From an uncultured Idiomarina sp. (GTDB taxonomy: Bacteria > Pseudomonadota > Gammaproteobacteria > Enterobacterales > Alteromonadaceae), in the NCBI GenBank assembly GCA_946885915.1, contig CAMPHF010000004.1, positions 124,001 to 188,000 of the forward strand: a DNA stretch of 64,000 nucleotides. Direction: 5' to 3'. This document shows, piece by piece, positions 29,041 through 37,064 of the stretch (the stretch's first letter is position 1; each line of letters opens with the position of its first letter). The notes under the pieces were generated by a model. The model saw only the letters and a list, made by a program, of their open reading frames with translations. It searched no databases and had not been told where the DNA came from. Both the position numbers and the translations under genes were made by a program.

Positions 29041-29901
29041 ATGAAACACGCTAAACTTGCAGTTGTAGTGAGCGCTTTATTTGCGAGCGCTGCTTTGGCG
29101 CACGATCACGGTAAGCAGCATGTGGCTGATAGCGTGATTGAACAGCAACGTGCCGAATTGGCAAAAAATACTGATGGCAAAGGTTTTGGCCCGCAATCAC
29201 CGCGTGATCTTGAGCAGTTAACAGGCAATAACGCACGGGCGTTCAGCACCGCCCCGAGCCATACCCAAATGAACCTTTGTAATATTCACTTCCATGCTGG
29301 TGCCGAGCACCGCGGCGGCGACTTCACCACTTATGCTGGCAACGGTGATGGCGCGGGCTACGGCACTGGCTACCTTTACAATGGTAAACTCGATAGCGAG
29401 GTGCTGAAGTCAACAGGGCACGGCATTTGCGAGGGACCAAAAGGTGGCCTTAAACCTGGTGATACCATTGAGGTTCACTATGTTTTCACTAGCGCTCAAG
29501 TTACCCCGGGCCCGACGCTTGGCGCCTGTTTAGCGGATGCGACCATGAATCCGCAATTACGGGTAGAGGGCCAGGTATATGTTGTGGTGAATGACGACGA
29601 TGCGCTGGATTTTGACGACCTTACCGAGTTTGGTATGAAGGACGGTTATTACCAGCCTTACAATATTCCTAGCAATACCGGCACGCCAATTACGTATGAA
29701 GGCTCTACTACTGGCCCTGCCTACAATACCGAAGGCTCGCCTTTACAAGTATCTTGGAGCGTGCGTCCGCAAGTAGCCATGGTTGACATTGAGACCGTGG
29801 GTGAGTGGTGTAACGACAACCCCTTTAACGAAGAAGCAGCTCACGGTGTGCGTAATTTAGTGGTGAATCCGGAGCTTATTTCGGATATTCATCAGCAATA
29901 G
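29041..29901 (+). CDS. Delta-class carbonic anhydrase (predicted, exported)
   Basis: Predicted zinc enzyme for CO2/bicarbonate interconversion in the periplasm. The ATG at 29041 (not 29023) follows GAGGAG and gives a signal peptide ending at ALAHDHG. The core NLCNIHFHAGAEHRGGDF supplies His83, His85 and His90 (numbered from this start), and His146 lies in DTIEVHYVF. An H-x-H pair plus a distal His is the zinc-binding pattern of delta and alpha carbonic anhydrases. Paired cysteines (Cys80, Cys130, Cys163 and one near EWCNDN) suggest disulfides. Length is 286 residues. The 3' end overlaps the convergent response-regulator gene by 26 bp. Delta class is from memory of the family motif, not a search. 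Confidence 0.75.
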   Translation: MKHAKLAVVVSALFASAALAHDHGKQHVADSVIEQQRAELAKNTDGKGFGPQSPRDLEQLTGNNARAFSTAPSHTQMNLCNIHFHAGAEHRGGDFTTYAGNGDGAGYGTGYLYNGKLDSEVLKSTGHGICEGPKGGLKPGDTIEVHYVFTSAQVTPGPTLGACLADATMNPQLRVEGQVYVVVNDDDALDFDDLTEFGMKDGYYQPYNIPSNTGTPITYEGSTTGPAYNTEGSPLQVSWSVRPQVAMVDIETVGEWCNDNPFNEEAAHGVRNLVVNPELISDIHQQ

Positions 29902-30577
29902 CCACATCCCGAAAGCGATAACCATTACCCCGCAGCGTCTGAATATACGAGGGCGTGTGCGGGGTATCTAATTTCTGCCGTAACCGACTAATGTACACAT
30001 CGACAATATTGGTTAGCGGGTCCGCATGACTACCCCACACCCGACTTAAAATACGCTCCCGCGACAGCACTTTATCGCGCTGCTCCATAAAAAAGCGCAG
30101 CAAGTCGAATTCAAGTTTAGTCAGGCTTAACTCTTCTCCCCGTAAGCGTGCAATTCGACTGTCGAGATCGAGTGTCAGTTGCTGGGTGCTCAGTAGGGTG
30201 GCGGCATTCACCTCGGCACTGTGGCGCCGGTTCAACACCTCAATACGCGCAACCAGTTCATCAAAGTCAAACGGCTTGCACAAGTAATCATCGGCGCCTT
30301 GTTTTAAGCCATTTACGCGCTCGGTGACGTCGTCTAAAGCCGACAGAAGTAAGATACGCGCAGCTGGAACTTGGCGCCTCAGGGTTGGAATAAGTAACAA
30401 GCTGTCCTCATCGCCAAACATGCGATCGAGCACCATCACATCAGGTTGCTGTTGTTTCGCCACCGCAGTTAATTGATGTAATTCGGTCACACAGACGCAC
30501 TCATGACCTTCCGCGGTTAAACCCCTCTCAATGAAGTTTACTAAGGGTTGTTCGTCATCAGCGAGTAAAAGTTTCAT
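29876..30577 (-). CDS. OmpR/PhoB-family response regulator
   Basis: Two-component transcription factor of 233 residues. The receiver domain has acidic ADDE at the N-terminus, phospho-acceptor Asp51 (VMVLDRMFG), Ser79 and Lys101 (CKPFDFDEL). The C-terminal winged helix includes LSLTKLEFDLLRFFME, LSRERILSRVWG and VDVYISRLRQKLD. It follows its histidine kinase by 18 bp, so kinase and regulator form one operon with the kinase first, the reverse of the common order. Its stop lies inside the 3' end of the carbonic anhydrase gene. Target genes unknown. Confidence 0.95.
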   Translation of the reverse strand: MKLLLADDEQPLVNFIERGLTAEGHECVCVTELHQLTAVAKQQQPDVMVLDRMFGDEDSLLLIPTLRRQVPAARILLLSALDDVTERVNGLKQGADDYLCKPFDFDELVARIEVLNRRHSAEVNAATLLSTQQLTLDLDSRIARLRGEELSLTKLEFDLLRFFMEQRDKVLSRERILSRVWGSHADPLTNIVDVYISRLRQKLDTPHTPSYIQTLRGNGYRFRDVAIADEYPK

Positions 30578-30595
30578 GCTTCACGCGGCCTATGG

Positions 30596-32146
30596 TTAAG
30601 AAATCGTGCGATTGAGAGTAATGGTAAACGCGCTACCTTGATTTTGCTCAGAGCTAACATGCAGCCGCCCGTGGTGTGCGGTAACGATGGCTTTGGCAAT
30701 GGCAAGGCCGAGCCCTGAGCCCTCAGTTTGACGCTGAAAACGAACAAAGCGCTCAAATACATAGGGCAGCTCGTTTGGTGCAATGCCGGGGCCACTATCG
30801 TGAATGGTAATATCGACCTGCTGTGGTGAGGCATAGGCACTCACACGAATGAGTGAGCCGCTTGGTGTGTATTTAATCGCATTGTCTAACAAGATGCCGA
30901 ATACCTGCGCCATGCGCTCTTCGTCGATGTCGACACGAGCATCGGCCACCTCAACCTGCGCTTCTAGTTGATGCTCAGTGGCGTGCTTCTGCCACAGCGC
31001 TAATTGAGTGTGTAGCCAAGTGGCAACATTGACGGGCGCAATTTCAAGCTTCAATTGACTGGTTTCTGCGCGCGCCAATAACAGGAGGTCATCAATGAGC
31101 CGGCTCAATCCCACCGCTTGCTGCAAAATCATTTGCAGCGCTTGGGTGGTGACCTGCGCATCGCTGTTCGCTTGTCTTAAGGTTACTTGGGCTTCGCCCC
31201 GAATAATGGTGATAGGGGTTCTAAGCTCGTGGCTCACATCGGCTAAAAACTGGCGGCGTTTGTTATCGATTTCGGTCAGCCTTTGGTTGGCAAGTACCAA
31301 CTCTTGGGTACGCTGCTGAACTTCTGTTTCAAGCTGAGCGCGAGATTGCTTGGAGCGTTGTTCATGCTGCCATAATTGCTCTGCCATAGAATTAAACGCT
31401 TGGGCGAGTTGCCGAAATTCATAATCTAAAGTGTCGGGTAAGCGGTGATCGTAACGGCCTTCAGCAAGCGCTTCGGTACCAGTTTTAATGGTGAGCAATG
31501 GCTGGTAAAGCTGATTAAATAACCATAAGCAGCTCAATAGAATGAGTGGAATACCGACTAAGCCAATGCCAATGGCGAACCAAATAATACTGCGATTGAG
31601 CATTTCAATTTTAGTGTTAATGGCAGCTACCACCGTGCTTTGCCGGGCGACAGCTGCATTAATCGCATCCCGAAATTGCGCGTCAATGGTCACTTCAAGT
31701 AAGCGCTGCACGCGCTCTTGCTGGTTCAATGGCGCGTCATCTTGCATCGCCACAATATCTTCAAACTCGCGAACGATACTGGCAATGAGTTGTGCGAGTG
31801 ACTCGGTGTCTTCAACACTGCCCTCGGTTAAAGCCGGTCCGAGCGCCTCGCGTTGCTGAATTTCGAGGCGTGTAATTTTGGCTAAGGACTCGCTAATGAG
31901 CTCCTGTTTGTTGCGGATTTCGGCTTGATTCGCATTCTTACCAAAAATGAGTTCATCGGTGAGCTGTTTAAACAATCGATAAGAGATACTCGAGAGCTGC
32001 TGGTGCTCGGTCAGTAGCTGTTGAGCAGTGGTGTTTTGCTTGAGGTTGTTGCCGGTTATATGGGCGGAAAATACCGCAGCGGCCATCACAATTACTAAGG
32101 TAAGTACGAACAGTAGGCCGAAGATAAACAACTTATTGCGATACAT
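30596..32146 (-). CDS. Membrane sensor histidine kinase
   Basis: Sensor kinase of 516 residues. TM1 is LFIFGLLFVLTLVIVMAAAVFSA; a periplasmic, mostly helical region of about 150 residues follows; TM2 is IIWFAIGIGLVGIPLILLSCLWLF. Next come a HAMP linker (YDHRLPDTLDYEFRQLAQAFNSM), a coiled coil, H-box FLADVSHELRTPITII, N-box LLDNAIKYT, G1 HDSGPGIA and G2 GSGLGLAIAKAIV. The ATG at 32146 is chosen because it puts TM1 near the N-terminus; an earlier start at 32173 adds nine residues. It pairs with the response regulator just downstream. The signal is unknown. Confidence 0.94.
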   Translation of the reverse strand: MYRNKLFIFGLLFVLTLVIVMAAAVFSAHITGNNLKQNTTAQQLLTEHQQLSSISYRLFKQLTDELIFGKNANQAEIRNKQELISESLAKITRLEIQQREALGPALTEGSVEDTESLAQLIASIVREFEDIVAMQDDAPLNQQERVQRLLEVTIDAQFRDAINAAVARQSTVVAAINTKIEMLNRSIIWFAIGIGLVGIPLILLSCLWLFNQLYQPLLTIKTGTEALAEGRYDHRLPDTLDYEFRQLAQAFNSMAEQLWQHEQRSKQSRAQLETEVQQRTQELVLANQRLTEIDNKRRQFLADVSHELRTPITIIRGEAQVTLRQANSDAQVTTQALQMILQQAVGLSRLIDDLLLLARAETSQLKLEIAPVNVATWLHTQLALWQKHATEHQLEAQVEVADARVDIDEERMAQVFGILLDNAIKYTPSGSLIRVSAYASPQQVDITIHDSGPGIAPNELPYVFERFVRFQRQTEGSGLGLAIAKAIVTAHHGRLHVSSEQNQGSAFTITLNRTIS

Positions 32147-32226
32147 GGGCTGAGCACACCGAAAGTTTAACAAGCAAAAGTTATCCTCAGTACGATGTTT
32201 TGCCTCGTTCGGTTCTGTGCGAGGGT

Positions 32227-33378
32227 TTAGGGCTCGCGATGATAGGGGCTGGCGCGCTGTAATTCCGGCAAGTAGTTCACAATAGCCTCACGTTCGCGCT
32301 GGCAGAAATCAGTAATGGCGGGGAGCAGTGGGTGTTCTGGGAAATCATAGAAACCGTAGCGTAAAACGGCTTCAAAACCACGCTGCAGCTTGTGCTCGCC
32401 TTGCGCACCGGCGTCGAAGTACATCAGCTGCTGGGCAATGCAATAGTCTATGCCTTGGTAATAACAAGCTTCGAAGTGTAGTAATTCAAATTCTTGGGCG
32501 CAGCCCCAGTAGCGGCCGTAAAGTGTATTCTGGTCACGAAAACATAGCGCCGCAGCCACTAATTCGTGAGCTTGGTAGGCCGCAAATACCACTATTGAGT
32601 CGCCAAGCATCTGGCCCCAGCGGCTGAAGGTATCTGCCGTTAGGTAGCCCAGATGTCCCGAGCGCTTGAGATAAGTGCGTTGATAAAACGCAGAAAATGT
32701 TTGCCAAAAATCGTCGTTAAGGGCACTACCGCTGAGCGTTTTAAAATGAATACCCGCAGCGGCCACACGCTGGCGTTCCTTGCGGATAGATTTGCGTTTC
32801 GAGGCGCGTAATTGCGCCAGAAAATCAGCGAAGCTTTGGTAGTCTCGGTTGTGCCAGAGAAACTGCACATCATAGCGCGATAACCATTGTTGTTGGTTAG
32901 CAACAGGCTGGTAGTCAGCCGTGGGGTATAGTATTTGTCGGCAACTGGCTTGGCCGAAATGTTGGTGGGCGGCATCTAGCGCTATGGGCAACAGCTCCGC
33001 CAGTGAGTAGGGCGGTAGCAGGCCAAGCCGGGGGCCCGTAGCCGGGGTAAATGGGGCGGCACAAATGGCTTTTGGGTAGTAACTAAAGCCATAGCGCTCA
33101 TAAGCTTCGGCAAATGCCCAATCAAATAAGTATTCGCCATAGGAGTGGCTTTTAAGATACCAAGACATGGCACCAATGAGCGTTGCCACACCCTGATCTG
33201 TGGTTTCAATAAGGAGGTATTGTGGTGTCCAGCCTTTCGCTGCGCCAACGCCGCGACCTTGCTCAAGCGCCAGATGAAAACCGTGCTGCATAAATGGATA
33301 ACCGCAAGGGAATAAGGCATTCCAACTTGCGGCATCTACGTCAGCTATTGAATCAATCCAGCGAATTTCGAACGCCAT
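32227..33378 (-). CDS. FemAB-like / DUF482 (PF04339) N-acyltransferase-family protein
   Basis: 383-residue cytoplasmic protein with a GNAT-like fold of the family labelled peptidoglycan biosynthesis/recognition. Recognisable segments are the SWNALFPCGYPFMQHGFHLALE start, APFTPATGPRL, LRASKRKSIRKERQRV, FYQRTYLKRSG..YLT and LYGRYWGCAQEFELLHFEACYYQGIDY, followed by GAQGEHKLQRGF. True function is not established; aminoacyl transfer is inferred from the FemAB relationship. It is the last gene of the CsgG/GNA1162 operon, starting 3 bp after the stop of the gene before it. Confidence 0.82.
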   Translation of the reverse strand: MAFEIRWIDSIADVDAASWNALFPCGYPFMQHGFHLALEQGRGVGAAKGWTPQYLLIETTDQGVATLIGAMSWYLKSHSYGEYLFDWAFAEAYERYGFSYYPKAICAAPFTPATGPRLGLLPPYSLAELLPIALDAAHQHFGQASCRQILYPTADYQPVANQQQWLSRYDVQFLWHNRDYQSFADFLAQLRASKRKSIRKERQRVAAAGIHFKTLSGSALNDDFWQTFSAFYQRTYLKRSGHLGYLTADTFSRWGQMLGDSIVVFAAYQAHELVAAALCFRDQNTLYGRYWGCAQEFELLHFEACYYQGIDYCIAQQLMYFDAGAQGEHKLQRGFEAVLRYGFYDFPEHPLLPAITDFCQREREAIVNYLPELQRASPYHREP

Positions 33379-33381
33379 GCG

Positions 33382-34074
33382 CTACTCTTGAGTTGTCGGG
33401 GCCTCTAGCTTTGAGTAGTACTGCTGGTAAGCAGGGCTGTATGGTCCCGGTGGTATACCTCGTGTTCTGTTAAAGAATACGCGACTATTGGCTTCTCGGG
33501 TCAATGGTAAATAGTTAGGTGAGGCGCGCTCTACGGCCGCGGTAATGGCTGAGGCAATGAGATCGGCAAGCGGGTTGCCGGTGCTATTTTGTTGTTGGGG
33601 TGAATAAGCTAGGGCTAATTCCTGTTCCCACAATGGCGTGCCGTTGGCCGCAACCAACCGGTAGCTGAATTCCACTTGGGTTTGCGTACTCAAGATAAGA
33701 TATTTTGCGGTCCACTCGTTTACGGTGACATATAAAATGGTGTCGGCGCCAAACAGTTCAGCAAGCCGTTGTGGTGGCGCTTGGTGCACTTCGGCGGCTT
33801 CGTAGTAGCCTTCGCCCTCTAAAATAGTTTTCACAGTGTGTACCGGGAACACGTAATAGCCGCGCTCGGCCAGATAAAATGGCAAGGTGGCTAGTACCGA
33901 AGTAGGCGCTAGCACATCAATAGAATAGTTATTGACCGGCACAATAAGTATGGAGCCGGGTTTGGCCTCGTGTAATGGCCGTAAAAATTCACGATCGACG
34001 GTCGAGGTGCTTTGGCAGCCGCTAAGTGACAAGTTGCTGATCACCATCCCGAGCACAATGAATAAGCGCTTCAT
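33382..34074 (-). CDS. GNA1162/DUF799 family lipoprotein
   Basis: Outer-membrane-type lipoprotein of 230 residues. The signal ends in the lipobox NLSLSGC. The mature protein contains SILIVPVNNYSIDVLAPTSVLATLPFYLAERGYYVFPV (read in parts) and LAELFGADTILYVTVNEW, the core of DUF799, whose known example is the Neisseria antigen GNA1162. The start overlaps the stop of the DUF4810 gene by 4 bp (34071-34074). CsgG-like, DUF4810 and DUF799 genes recur together in several Proteobacteria, which suggests one envelope complex. The specific role is unknown. Confidence 0.85.
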   Translation of the reverse strand: MKRLFIVLGMVISNLSLSGCQSTSTVDREFLRPLHEAKPGSILIVPVNNYSIDVLAPTSVLATLPFYLAERGYYVFPVHTVKTILEGEGYYEAAEVHQAPPQRLAELFGADTILYVTVNEWTAKYLILSTQTQVEFSYRLVAANGTPLWEQELALAYSPQQQNSTGNPLADLIASAITAAVERASPNYLPLTREANSRVFFNRTRGIPPGPYSPAYQQYYSKLEAPTTQE

Positions 34075-34454
34075 GGGGTAGTGGCCTCCGCCGGTTGCAG
34101 GTTCTCAATGAGTTTTTGCATGAGCGGCGCGCTCTCTGGCCAGGCTGCTGCCTCTAGTTGGTAAAACTCAATGGCGCCTTTAGCGTCACCCCTCTCAAGC
34201 AAAAAAGTGCCCGCATCGGCTAATAGCCCAGGGGCAATTTTGCGCTGTTTCGCTCCAGGTTGGTACTCGCGCACAAACGTTAAATAATCATTCAAAACTT
34301 CTTCTTTTACCGCGGGTTCATGGTAGTTAACGAACAGTGCGTCTTCATAATTACCCCAGGCATATAAACCGCTACCACTGCTACAGGCGCTAAGTGCGAG
34401 GATAAAACCCGCGCATAATGTTGCCTGTAGTGGACGTCCTGTCAGTTGCTTCAC
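34071..34454 (-). CDS. DUF4810 family lipoprotein
   Basis: 127-residue lipoprotein with lipobox LALSAC. The mature sequence starts SGSGLYAWGNYEDALF and includes LLADAGTFLLERGDAKGAIEFYQLEAAAWPES, a TPR-like helical pair. Both match DUF4810, which accompanies CsgG-like and GNA1162 genes. Start is a GTG at 34454 with AGGAA upstream; no ATG is available that keeps the signal sequence. Overlaps the downstream DUF799 gene by 4 bp and lies about 50 bp after the small lipoprotein gene. Confidence 0.82.
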   Translation of the reverse strand: MKQLTGRPLQATLCAGFILALSACSSGSGLYAWGNYEDALFVNYHEPAVKEEVLNDYLTFVREYQPGAKQRKIAPGLLADAGTFLLERGDAKGAIEFYQLEAAAWPESAPLMQKLIENLQPAEATTP

Positions 34455-34504
34455 AATGCTTCCTGTAGTCGCTATAACGACCTTGTTGCTAAGTTTAGTC
34501 GTGC

Positions 34505-34837
34505 TCAGTCGCGAACTTTTACCGTGTAGGCATCGCCACTACCGAAGTATTTTTCTTGTTGCAAGATCACTTCATTATTCGCCCGTATCTCAATCAAATG
34601 CATACCTGGCTCGAGTCGCACCGACTGCTCTGGGGTACGGAAATCATCCAAAATGCCAACTCGCATTTTGTCGACGTACACTTGGTACAGGCCCATGCTT
34701 GGGTTATGAAATTCAAACGACAGCGTGGGGCGAGTGTCGACCGGGGTCGTGGTTTGGGTCGGTTGGTAAGCACATGCGGACAACATAACTAACGTCATAA
34801 ATAGCACATAAAAGCCACGTAAAGTGATGGTTTTCAT
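34505..34837 (-). CDS. Small lipoprotein of the CsgG operon, unknown family
   Basis: 110-residue predicted lipoprotein: hydrophobic FYVLFMTLVMLSAC with lipobox cysteine at about 22. The mature domain is of about 85 residues and reads like a small beta-sandwich (YQVYVDKMRVGILDD, VRLEPGMHLIEIRANNEVILQ). The latter resembles PEGA-like carbohydrate or surface-layer modules, but the match is weak. The ATG at 34837 overlaps the stop of the CsgG-like gene (ATGA). No confident family; its position makes it a candidate extra subunit of the CsgG/GNA1162 assembly. Confidence 0.75.
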   Translation of the reverse strand: MKTITLRGFYVLFMTLVMLSACAYQPTQTTTPVDTRPTLSFEFHNPSMGLYQVYVDKMRVGILDDFRTPEQSVRLEPGMHLIEIRANNEVILQQEKYFGSGDAYTVKVRD

Positions 34838-35835
34838 TGGCTGTCTCCTTGCGGATCTGGGTTCACGGAGTCAGGAGCGACAACTTCGAGCGTGGCCAGC
34901 TCAAGACCAGCTAAACTGCCAGCGATGACTTTGGTGATAGCGCCTTGCTCAAGCTCTTGCTGACCAAAGGTTGAGACAACTTCGAGCCGCGCGACCTCAC
35001 GCCCGGGTAGACGAATAGTCGCGCCAGTAGTTTGCGATTGTACTTGCTGGCCGGCTTGCATGACGACGAACTCCATGCCGGGCACGACACCCTGTGCGGT
35101 CCCGCCACTAATAAATACTTGTTGCCCTTCAATAGCCAGAATATCGGCTTGCCAAGGCTGTTGCAGCATCAGTTGGGTCATTTCGGCAACCGCAGCGTTC
35201 ACGGCTGCGCCAATCGCTTGATCGTTTAAACTGCCGTCGTAACCTGCGACCGAACCAAAGCCCATGGTACGAGATTGTTCGGCAGCCGAACTACCCGAAC
35301 CGGTGACGGCGGCGATAACTTGACCCGTATTCACATTCACCAACCGCAAATCGACAGTCGCAGTTGCTTCCTGCTTTTGTGAGGTGGAGAAAAACCCACG
35401 CTCGCCAGTGGTTGCGCGACCAAACTCAGTAAGCGAACCAATGACTAAGGTATCGGCACCAATAAGTTGTTGCGCGGTACCACTTAACGCCGATTCTAAT
35501 TTCAGCGCATCGACATCGGGTCGCTCCAACACCACAAATTTATTGGTATTTGCTACTGATTGCATAAACATGTCGGAAATTTTGTCATCGAGCGCATTGT
35601 TCGCCTCGGTGCCAAGTAAGCTGCGGCCGTAGTTCGTTTCATTCGTGAGCCGGCCAACCGCTATTTTGCGTTTGAGCCCAAGCGCGGGCGTTTGATTAAG
35701 CAGTTCGCGTTGCGCAGCCTGCTGCTCCGCCCGCGATTGCGGCGCTTCTGTTGGCGTCGGCTGCGGTGCTTGACTCGCACAAGCACCGAGAAAACTGGCG
35801 CTGACAGCTAACATCATCAGTTGAGTACGTTTCAT
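34834..35835 (-). CDS. CsgG/HfaB-family lipoprotein
   Basis: Lipoprotein of about 333 residues: MKRTQLMMLAVSASFLGAC lipobox, a Gln/Pro-rich linker, then a CsgG domain (KRKIAVGRLTNETNYG, FVVLERPDVDALK, LIGADTLVIGSLTEFG, ATVDLRLVNVNTGQVIAAVTGSG). CsgG proper is a nonameric outer-membrane channel for curli subunits. Here an additional C-terminal domain (about 100 residues, from EGQQVFISGGTAQGVVPGMEF) follows and no csgA/B/E/F genes are nearby. ATG 35835 gives AAGGA at 9-bp spacing; 35841 is the alternative. First gene of a five-gene operon. A role in envelope lipoprotein assembly or export is inferred. Confidence 0.88.
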   Translation of the reverse strand: MKRTQLMMLAVSASFLGACASQAPQPTPTEAPQSRAEQQAAQRELLNQTPALGLKRKIAVGRLTNETNYGRSLLGTEANNALDDKISDMFMQSVANTNKFVVLERPDVDALKLESALSGTAQQLIGADTLVIGSLTEFGRATTGERGFFSTSQKQEATATVDLRLVNVNTGQVIAAVTGSGSSAAEQSRTMGFGSVAGYDGSLNDQAIGAAVNAAVAEMTQLMLQQPWQADILAIEGQQVFISGGTAQGVVPGMEFVVMQAGQQVQSQTTGATIRLPGREVARLEVVSTFGQQELEQGAITKVIAGSLAGLELATLEVVAPDSVNPDPQGDSQ

Positions 35836-35976
35836 ATCCATGCGTCCTTTCCGTGGTGAAACTCAGTGTTGAAACCTGCGCTAAAGAAAATTTCTGAGAT
35901 ACAGAGTTAAGCATAGAGCGATTCAGCGAAGTTAGCGAGTCGGGTGTCTGATTAAAGATTGTAAATCATTGTAAAA

Positions 35977-36267
35977 TCAGTGAAGTAAAGTGGCTTGCTG
36001 AGGTGCTGACGAGGCTCGGCGGGGTGCACGAACACGATCAGTGGCGACATTTTTTAAATTTGCGAGGAGCAGCTCACGGTCGATGTCGTTACCGCGGAAT
36101 GGGCGAACCACTCTCGGCAGCAGATGTTTTGGGAACGAATAGCGTTGCCCATCGACGGCCAAGATCGCAATCCGATGGGCGCGTGCGCTAACTACTACAG
36201 CATGCAATACCGCATCTGCAGTACGCACATCGACTAAATCACCTTTACGAATGGTTGCGATAGACAT
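35977..36267 (-). CDS. Small SOS-regulated protein of unknown function
   Basis: 96-residue basic protein starting MSIATIRKGDLVDVRTADAV. The N-terminal half looks like a small beta-barrel (KGDLVDV, AVVVSARAHRIAILAVDGQRYSF), reminiscent of SH3/KOW nucleic-acid modules. The C-terminal tail is rich in Arg and Ala (RVRAPRRASSAP). I do not recognise the family. The ATG at 36267 has GAGGG 7 bp upstream; an upstream in-frame start at 36327 would run through the LexA box and is rejected. Promoter: TTGACG -35 at 36322-36327, with the -10 region inside a perfect LexA box at 36285-36304. A DNA-damage-induced nucleic-acid-binding role is inferred. Confidence 0.75.
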   Translation of the reverse strand: MSIATIRKGDLVDVRTADAVLHAVVVSARAHRIAILAVDGQRYSFPKHLLPRVVRPFRGNDIDRELLLANLKNVATDRVRAPRRASSAPQQATLLH

Positions 36268-36284
36268 AATAAAACCCTCACTGT

Positions 36285-36304
36285 TACTGTATAGATATAC
36301 AGTA
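36285..36304. promoter_or_regulatory. LexA (SOS) box
   Basis: TACTGTATAGATATACAGTA holds the gammaproteobacterial LexA core CTGT-N8-ACAG, with the flanking TA and AT-rich centre of strong sites. It is 18 bp upstream of the small unknown gene at 35977-36267 and overlaps that gene's -10 position: TTGACG at 36322-36327, then a 17-bp spacer. LexA bound here should block transcription. Confidence 0.88.
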
Positions 36305-36350
36305 GTTGGTGAAGGTTTTTTCGTCAAGCAAATTGGATAAAAATTCGCCG

Positions 36351-36977
36351 TTAAATATCAGTCAGGCGTAAGTATGGCTTCACCGTGTTCCAGCCTTGTG
36401 GAAATTTTTGCTTCGCATCGGCATCACTCACGGTCGGCCGAATAATGACTTGGTCGCCCGGACGCCAGTCGGCTGGGCATGCCACTTCTTGCTTATCAGT
36501 CGTTTGCAAGGCGTCAATCACCCGCAGAATTTCATCAAAGTTACGGCCTACTGTCATTGGGTAGGTCATAGTGAGCCGAATTTTCTGCTGAGGGTCAATA
36601 ATAAACACCGAACGTACGGTGGCGGTCACACTCTCGCCGGGGTGGATCATGTCGTACAGCTCGGCAATTTTCTTCTCTTTGTCCGCCACAATAGGAAACT
36701 CAAGCACAGTGTTTTGGGTTTCATTCACGTCTTGAATCCAACCCCAATGCTGCTCCACGGTATCTGTGGAGAGCCCTAGTGGTTTAACGTTGCGTTTCTC
36801 AAATTCTGGTGCCAGCTGGGCGGTACGACCCATTTCGGTCGTACATACCGGGGTGTAATCCGCCGGATGACTAAAGAAAAATACCCACGAGCCTTGCGCC
36901 CAATCATGAAAGTCGATATCACCTTTGGTGGTGGCTATTTTAAAGTTTGGGGCTGTATCGCCAATACGTAATCCCAT
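36351..36977 (-). CDS. 1-Cys type peroxiredoxin (Prx6 family)
   Basis: Thiol peroxidase that reduces hydrogen peroxide and organic peroxides in the cytoplasm; 208 residues. The peroxidatic cysteine is in HPADYTPVCTTEMG, and the conserved Arg and long C-terminal domain (VACPADWRPGDQVIIRP, PYLRLTDI) define the Prx6 class. A further Cys in the EVACPADW segment is common in this class. ATG 36977 is selected for its AAGGAG; the ORF could extend to 37040 but that lacks an RBS. It follows the cupin gene on the same strand with an 83-bp gap that contains an inverted repeat. Confidence 0.95.
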   Translation of the reverse strand: MGLRIGDTAPNFKIATTKGDIDFHDWAQGSWVFFFSHPADYTPVCTTEMGRTAQLAPEFEKRNVKPLGLSTDTVEQHWGWIQDVNETQNTVLEFPIVADKEKKIAELYDMIHPGESVTATVRSVFIIDPQQKIRLTMTYPMTVGRNFDEILRVIDALQTTDKQEVACPADWRPGDQVIIRPTVSDADAKQKFPQGWNTVKPYLRLTDI

Positions 36978-37043
36978 GTTAAAACTCCTTCTAATTAAAC
37001 GGATAATTTTAGTGAGTATGAGTGTTATCCAAGTTTCCACCGC

Positions 37044-37064
37044 ATAACAAGCACAGTTTGTTAT
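37044..37064. promoter_or_regulatory. Inverted repeat ATAACAA-N7-TTGTTAT between cupin and peroxiredoxin genes
   Basis: A perfect 7-bp inverted repeat with a 7-bp spacer, starting at the cupin stop codon and 67-87 bp upstream of the peroxiredoxin start. AT-rich stems and no T-run make it a poor terminator, so an operator for the peroxiredoxin gene is more likely. Confidence 0.35.

Noticed and set aside
34834..35835. Curli secretion system
   Set aside because: A CsgG-like protein is present, but no CsgA, CsgB, CsgD, CsgE or CsgF is encoded nearby; neighbours are DUF4810 and GNA1162 proteins.
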